A stretch of DNA of 64,000 bases from JAAYEL01 sp964345835. Lineage in GTDB: Bacteria > Bacillota > Clostridia > Tissierellales > Peptoniphilaceae. The position numbers were made by a program, and so were the translations under genes. The notes beneath the pieces are model-generated. The model made no database searches, was not told where the DNA came from, and worked only from the letters and a program-made list of their open reading frames with translations. Where the stretch lies: NCBI GenBank assembly GCA_964345835.1, contig CAYFSL010000002.1:1-64000 (forward strand). Direction: 5' to 3'. Shown piece after piece: positions 60,066-64,000 of this stretch; position 1 is the stretch's first letter; each line of letters starts with the position of its first letter.

Positions 60066-61895
60066 TTACTTGTCTTCGTCTTCGTCATCGATTACTTCAT
60101 AGTCTGCTTCAACAACGTCATCATCAGCCTTTGCTCCTTGACCAGGGCCAGCTTGTTGGCCAGTTTGAGAATAAAGCTTTTCGCTCATCTTATTTAATTC
60201 ACCAGTCAATTCTTCAATCTTAGCCTTGATTTCATTTACATTATCAGACTTGATAACTTCCTTAAGTGAAGCATTCTTTTCTTCAATAGCCTTCTTTTCG
60301 CTATCGCTGATCTTATCTCCAAGGTCCTTTAAGGTCTTATCAACTTGGTAAGAAATTGTTTCAGCTTGGTTTCTGACTTCGATCAATTCAGCCTTCTTCT
60401 TATCTTCTTCCGCAAAGGCTTCAGCATCCTTAACCCTCTTTTCGATTTCTTCTTCTGTTAAGTTAGCTGATGCTGTAATTGTAATCTTTTGTTCCTTTCC
60501 TGTACCAAGGTCTTTAGCAGATACGTTAACGATACCATTTGCATCTATGTCGAAAGTTACTTCAATTTGTGGTACTCCTCTTGGAGCTGTAGGTATACCT
60601 GAAAGTTGGAACCTTCCTAGGGTAGTATTGTCTGCAGCCATCTTTCTTTCCCCTTGAAGAACGTGGATGTCAACGGCTGTTTGTCCGTCTGCTGCAGTTG
60701 TAAATACTTGTGACTTCTTTGTTGGTATTGTAGTATTTCTTTCTATTAACACTGTAGATACGCCACCAAGAGTTTCTAGACCTAATGATAGTGGAGTAAC
60801 ATCAAGTAATAGAAGGTCTTTAACTTCACCAGATAGGATACCACCTTGGATTGCAGCACCTAGAGATACTGATTCATCTGGGTTGATGTCCTTTTGAGCT
60901 TCCTTACCTATTAACTTCTTAACCGCTTCTTGTACTGCAGGAACCCTTGTTGAACCACCAACTAGAAGAACCTTGTCTATTTCTGAACTGTCTACTCCAG
61001 CATCCTTCATTGCTAATTTTACTGGCTCTAAAGTTTCATCAACTAGGTCAGCAATTAACTCTTCAAACTTAGACCTTGAAACATCTAGGTTCAAGTGAGC
61101 TGGAACTCCGTTTATAGCTGTGATAAATGGTAGGTTGATGTTGGTTGACATAGAGCTTGATAACTCTTTTTTAGCCTTTTCAGCAGCATCTTTTAACCTT
61201 TGTGCAGCTGTTGGATCCTTCAATAAGTCAATTCCATTTTCCTTCTTAAATTCATCAGCTATATAGTGCATTAGCCTTTCATCAAAGTCATCTCCACCTA
61301 GTCTGTTATTACCTCTTGTAGCCATAACATCAACAACCCCATCAGCAACTTCAAGGATTGAAACGTCGAAGGTACCACCACCTAGGTCAAACACCATAAT
61401 CTTGATGTCATGGTCTTCTTTTTCCATACCATATGATAGGGCTGCAGCTGTTGGTTCGTTGATAATCCTCTTAACTTCTAGGCCAGCGATCCTACCAGCA
61501 TCCTTTGTAGCCTGTCTTTGTTCGTTTGTAAAATAAGCAGGAACTGTAATTACCGCTTCAGTAACTTCTTCTCCCAAATATTTTTCTGCGTCCGCCTTTA
61601 ATTTTTGAAGGATCATGGCAGATATTTCTTCTGGAGAGTATTCCTTGTCATCAATCTTAACCTTATAATCTGTACCCATTTCTCTCTTGATAGATGAAAT
61701 AGTCCTATCAGGGTTCATGATCGCTTGTCTTTTTGCTGTTAAACCTACTAATCTTTCTCCATCCTTGGTAAATGCTACTACTGATGGTGTAGTCCTATCT
61801 CCTTCAGCGTTTGTGATAATTGTAGCTTGTCCACCTTCCATTACTGATACTGCAGAGTTTGTTGTACCTAAGTCAATTCCTATAATTTTTCCCAT
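60066..61895 (-). CDS. dnaK: Chaperone DnaK (Hsp70)
   Basis: ATP-driven chaperone that binds exposed hydrophobic peptides. The 609-residue protein has IGIDLGTTNSAVSV (about 4-17), the ATPase phosphate loops (VFDLGGGTFDVSI, about 168-180; LLVGGSTRVPAVQ, about 309-321), the substrate domain, and an acidic DDEDEDK end instead of EEVD. It is third in hrcA-grpE-dnaK-dnaJ, the standard order for Bacillota. Confidence 0.98.
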   Translation of the reverse strand: MGKIIGIDLGTTNSAVSVMEGGQATIITNAEGDRTTPSVVAFTKDGERLVGLTAKRQAIMNPDRTISSIKREMGTDYKVKIDDKEYSPEEISAMILQKLKADAEKYLGEEVTEAVITVPAYFTNEQRQATKDAGRIAGLEVKRIINEPTAAALSYGMEKEDHDIKIMVFDLGGGTFDVSILEVADGVVDVMATRGNNRLGGDDFDERLMHYIADEFKKENGIDLLKDPTAAQRLKDAAEKAKKELSSSMSTNINLPFITAINGVPAHLNLDVSRSKFEELIADLVDETLEPVKLAMKDAGVDSSEIDKVLLVGGSTRVPAVQEAVKKLIGKEAQKDINPDESVSLGAAIQGGILSGEVKDLLLLDVTPLSLGLETLGGVSTVLIERNTTIPTKKSQVFTTAADGQTAVDIHVLQGERKMAADNTTLGRFQLSGIPTAPRGVPQIEVTFDIDANGIVNVSAKDLGTGKEQKITITASANLTEEEIEKRVKDAEAFAEEDKKKAELIEVRNQAETISYQVDKTLKDLGDKISDSEKKAIEEKNASLKEVIKSDNVNEIKAKIEELTGELNKMSEKLYSQTGQQAGPGQGAKADDDVVEADYEVIDDEDEDK

Positions 61896-61981
61896 AATAA
61901 TATCTCCTTTTCTTTAGTTTATTCTAATAGTATTTTTATCTCTTCATCTATACAAAGTCTTTATAGCCCCTGGCTTAAGAC

Positions 61982-62560
61982 TTATTTACTTACTTTAACC
62001 ATGGCTGGTCTAATGACTTTATCCTTTAACTTATAGCCTACTTGGAAGGCTTCAATTATATGTTCTGATTCAACCTCGTCACTTTCCTCCATAAAAATAG
62101 CTTGATGGAAGTTAGGGTCAAATTTTTCTCCTACCCCATCATACCTTTCAAGTCCTTCATCTTCTAAGACCTTCATTAACTCATTTCTTATCATATCAAC
62201 TCCCTCATAGAAGGAATCGTGTTCCTTTTCACTAGCCATTGCCCTTTCTAGGTTGTCTATCACAGGGAGAAGTTTAATAATCAATTTCTCTGATGCATAG
62301 GCATAAATATCAGATTTTTCCTTTTCAGTCCTAGTCCTATAATTTTGAAAGTCTGCCTGTAACCTAGCCAAGCTAGTCCTTAGACTTTCATCTTCTGGGT
62401 TAGAAACTTCCTTCGCTTCTTCTTTTACTTTTTCATTTTCTTCGCCCTCCGTTGAGTTACCAGGGCTTTGATCTATAAGCTCCGGCTCTTCAACCAGGTC
62501 CTCTTGACCTAAATCTACTTTCTCTTCTAAATTCTCTTTATTCTTTTCATCCATCGTCAT
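61982..62560 (-). CDS. grpE: Nucleotide exchange factor GrpE
   Basis: Releases ADP from DnaK. The 192-residue protein has a long acidic N-terminal stretch (1-60, many Glu), a coiled-coil dimer helix (LARLQADFQNYRTRTEKEK, about 68-86) and a C-terminal beta domain ending in VRPAMVKVSK (seen as IRPAMVKVSK). It lies 35 bases after hrcA. Confidence 0.96.
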   Translation of the reverse strand: MTMDEKNKENLEEKVDLGQEDLVEEPELIDQSPGNSTEGEENEKVKEEAKEVSNPEDESLRTSLARLQADFQNYRTRTEKEKSDIYAYASEKLIIKLLPVIDNLERAMASEKEHDSFYEGVDMIRNELMKVLEDEGLERYDGVGEKFDPNFHQAIFMEESDEVESEHIIEAFQVGYKLKDKVIRPAMVKVSK

Positions 62561-62595
62561 CTTTATCTCCTAATATATTTATATTACTAACCTGC

Positions 62596-63606
62596 TTATA
62601 CACTGTTAATGATATATCTACCTATTAACAAAAGATCAGATATTACCTTGTCATACTCCATAACAACTGGACCTATAACCGCAAGCTTTCCTCTAAGCCC
62701 TTCACTATTATTAAAGGTCATCGATATTATAGACAGGTCATTAAATTCTTCTATACCGATTTCATCTCCGATATAAATCTGAAGTCCTTGCCTGTCATCT
62801 CGAAATAAAATCTCAAGCATAGGATTGTCTTTTATGATGTAGTCTATAAGCTCTCTATTGCTATCTATGTCCAAATCATTGTATTTATAGATGTTACCCA
62901 GACCCTCATATATGGTCTTTGGCTGACCCATCTTCCATACTTCTTCCTCTATCCTAGGTATTAAGAAATCAAGGAGTTGATTTTCTAACCTAAGGACTTC
63001 AAACATATTGGAATGAAGCTTTTCAATGATTTCTTCAGGATTAAGATTTATAAGCGAAGAATTCAAAATAGAATTTATCAAGTTTACTTTTTCTAGGCTA
63101 ACTGGCGTATGTAACCTTATCGCCTCATGTCTTACTGACCTGGTGTTGTAGATATACATAATCACTAAATCCCTAGGTCCTAGCATGACAACATTTATAT
63201 ACTTAAGTAGCAAATTCTTTGATTCAGGAATAACTGCAACAGCCGTATAATTAGTTACCGCCGATAATATCTTGGTGGCATTTGAAATAACTGAGTCAAA
63301 CTCACTTGACTTGTTAAGCCCACTAGCATCTATAAGCTCATTGCCCGTATTCCTAAATGGCACTTTATCTGAAAGAAGGGCATCAACATATAGCCTATAT
63401 CCCCTATTAGAAGGAATCCTACCAGATGACGAATGGACCTTTACCAGATATCCTAGGTCTTCAAGGTCGCTCATATCATTTCTAATAGTTGCAGCACTCA
63501 CTCCTATATCTGTTTCTTTAGATAGGGTTCTTGATCCCACTGGCTCTTTTGACTCAGTATATGATTTAATTATTGAGTTTAATATTTTTAACTTTCGATC
63601 ATCCAT
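62596..63606 (-). CDS. hrcA: Heat-inducible repressor HrcA
   Basis: Repressor that binds CIRCE operators and needs GroEL for activity, thereby sensing free chaperonin. The 336-residue protein has the N-terminal winged helix (SKETDIGVSAATIRNDMSDL, about 28-47), then GAF-like and dimerisation segments. It is first in the operon and lies behind two CIRCE elements, so it represses itself. Interestingly groESL in this window lacks a visible CIRCE. Confidence 0.97.
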   Translation of the reverse strand: MDDRKLKILNSIIKSYTESKEPVGSRTLSKETDIGVSAATIRNDMSDLEDLGYLVKVHSSSGRIPSNRGYRLYVDALLSDKVPFRNTGNELIDASGLNKSSEFDSVISNATKILSAVTNYTAVAVIPESKNLLLKYINVVMLGPRDLVIMYIYNTRSVRHEAIRLHTPVSLEKVNLINSILNSSLINLNPEEIIEKLHSNMFEVLRLENQLLDFLIPRIEEEVWKMGQPKTIYEGLGNIYKYNDLDIDSNRELIDYIIKDNPMLEILFRDDRQGLQIYIGDEIGIEEFNDLSIISMTFNNSEGLRGKLAVIGPVVMEYDKVISDLLLIGRYIINSV

Positions 63607-63670
63607 GCTGCCTCCTTTCCCTTCGCATCCTTATCATAATTTTTTCTTAGCAAATTGTATGTGTAGGTCT

Positions 63671-63697
63671 TTAGCACTCCTTTACTTTAACTGCTAA
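63671..63697 (-). promoter_or_regulatory. CIRCE operator, promoter-proximal (imperfect)
   Basis: TTAGCACTC, nine bases, then AACTGCTAA: one perfect arm and one with seven of nine matches to the HrcA operator. It covers the predicted transcription start of hrcA. Confidence 0.75.
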
Positions 63698-63701
63698 TAC
63701 T

Positions 63702-63730
63702 ATGATAAGGCATGGAATCATTTTTGTCAA
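63702..63730 (-). promoter_or_regulatory. hrcA operon promoter
   Basis: Perfect TTGACA (63725-63730), a 17-base spacer and TATCAT (63702-63707) on the minus strand, lying between the two CIRCE elements. Confidence 0.8.
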
Positions 63731-63737
63731 GGGTTTT

Positions 63738-63764
63738 TTAGCACTTGTCACTTAAGAGTGCTAA
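63738..63764 (-). promoter_or_regulatory. CIRCE operator, promoter-distal
   Basis: TTAGCACTT, nine bases, GAGTGCTAA: 17 of 18 arm positions match the CIRCE consensus. It lies immediately upstream of the -35 element. Confidence 0.9.
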
Positions 63765-64000
63765 TATCGTAGAAAGGTCTAAATTACAAGGCCTTATCCT
63801 GCCTTTGCAAAGTTTCTATTAAAAAAGATTTATCTATTATTGAAAATATTATAGGAATTTTTAATTATTTATCCCCTATAGGAAATAATAGCTTATAGAA
63901 AAATATATCCACAATAAAATAAGGAGGTTGGATTTTCATCTTATACATCCTAAGCCTATATTAGCAAAGCAATCTTACAGCTAAGTTACAGGATGAATTA

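Larger units (their letters stand above)
63607..64000. other. Control region upstream of hrcA and end of window
   Basis: It holds two CIRCE elements and the promoter (63671-63764). From 63765 to 64000 no gene is supported. A strong AAGGAGG lies at about 63922 on the plus strand, but only an 18-codon frame opening with TTG follows it. Confidence 0.7.

Noticed and set aside
63924..63983. Small plus-strand frame after a strong AAGGAGG
   Set aside because: The only start is a TTG overlapping the ribosome binding site and the frame is 18 codons with no recognisable content.
1..64000. CRISPR arrays, tRNA or rRNA genes, insertion sequences, prophage
   Set aside because: No regularly spaced repeats, no cloverleaf sequences, no transposase or integrase genes were seen on either strand.

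Overview
The window is low-GC chromosomal DNA from an anaerobic Gram-positive bacterium. It carries two oxygen-sensitive glycyl-radical systems (pyruvate formate-lyase and class III ribonucleotide reductase), a class B sortase, several lipoproteins, and housekeeping gene orders of Bacillota type. The hrcA-to-trmK gene order matches Bacillus subtilis, but the sporulation genes yqfC and yqfD normally found there are absent, which suggests a non-sporulating lineage. My best guess is the Tissierellia/Peptoniphilaceae (Anaerococcus-like); this is inference from content and codon style only. Nearly every gene is on the minus strand. Two runs of exactly 100 N (15192-15291 and 29577-29676) show that this is a scaffold.

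Layout, by increasing coordinate. 1-10.7 kb: transcription/translation core, read leftward as rpoB-rpoC-rpsL-rpsG-fusA and then probably tuf (its start codon lies at the very edge). 11.0-15.1 kb: a pyruvate formate-lyase operon in which the enzyme is split into a catalytic protein and a separate 80-residue glycyl-radical protein, followed by pflA and a Crp/Fnr regulator; a Crp-type palindrome sits at the class II position of the promoter. 15.4-24.2 kb: uvrBA, a LURP-one-like protein, degV-ctpA and exoA. 24.3-25.5 kb: a plus-strand chromate-transporter pair. 25.7-28.4 kb: nrdDG behind two NrdR boxes. 28.6-29.9 kb: a lipoprotein and a gap-broken, frameshifted amidase. 30.2-36.5 kb: srtB-ogg-groES-groEL-atypical response regulator-pepF. 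36.7-38.1 kb: a metallophosphoesterase-fold protein that has lost its metal ligands, and dut. 38.1-38.4 kb: rnpB. 38.4-53.0 kb: a Bacillus-like macro-cluster nfeD-floA-(unknown)-phoH-ybeY-era-recO-glyQ-glyS-PPDK regulator-dnaG-rpoD-trmK-nif3. 53.2-63.8 kb: a plus-strand lipoprotein, rpsU, HIT-mtaB-rsmE-prmA, a membrane protein, and the hrcA-grpE-dnaK-dnaJ heat-shock operon behind two CIRCE operators.

The most unusual items are the naturally split pyruvate formate-lyase with its own Crp circuit, the degenerate phosphoesterase, the orphan response regulator lacking the acidic pair and the conserved lysine, the very long sigma-A with a Proteobacteria-like insertion between regions 1.2 and 2, and a 28-bp perfect palindrome between rpoB and rpoC. 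No tRNA, CRISPR array, insertion sequence, prophage or rRNA was seen.
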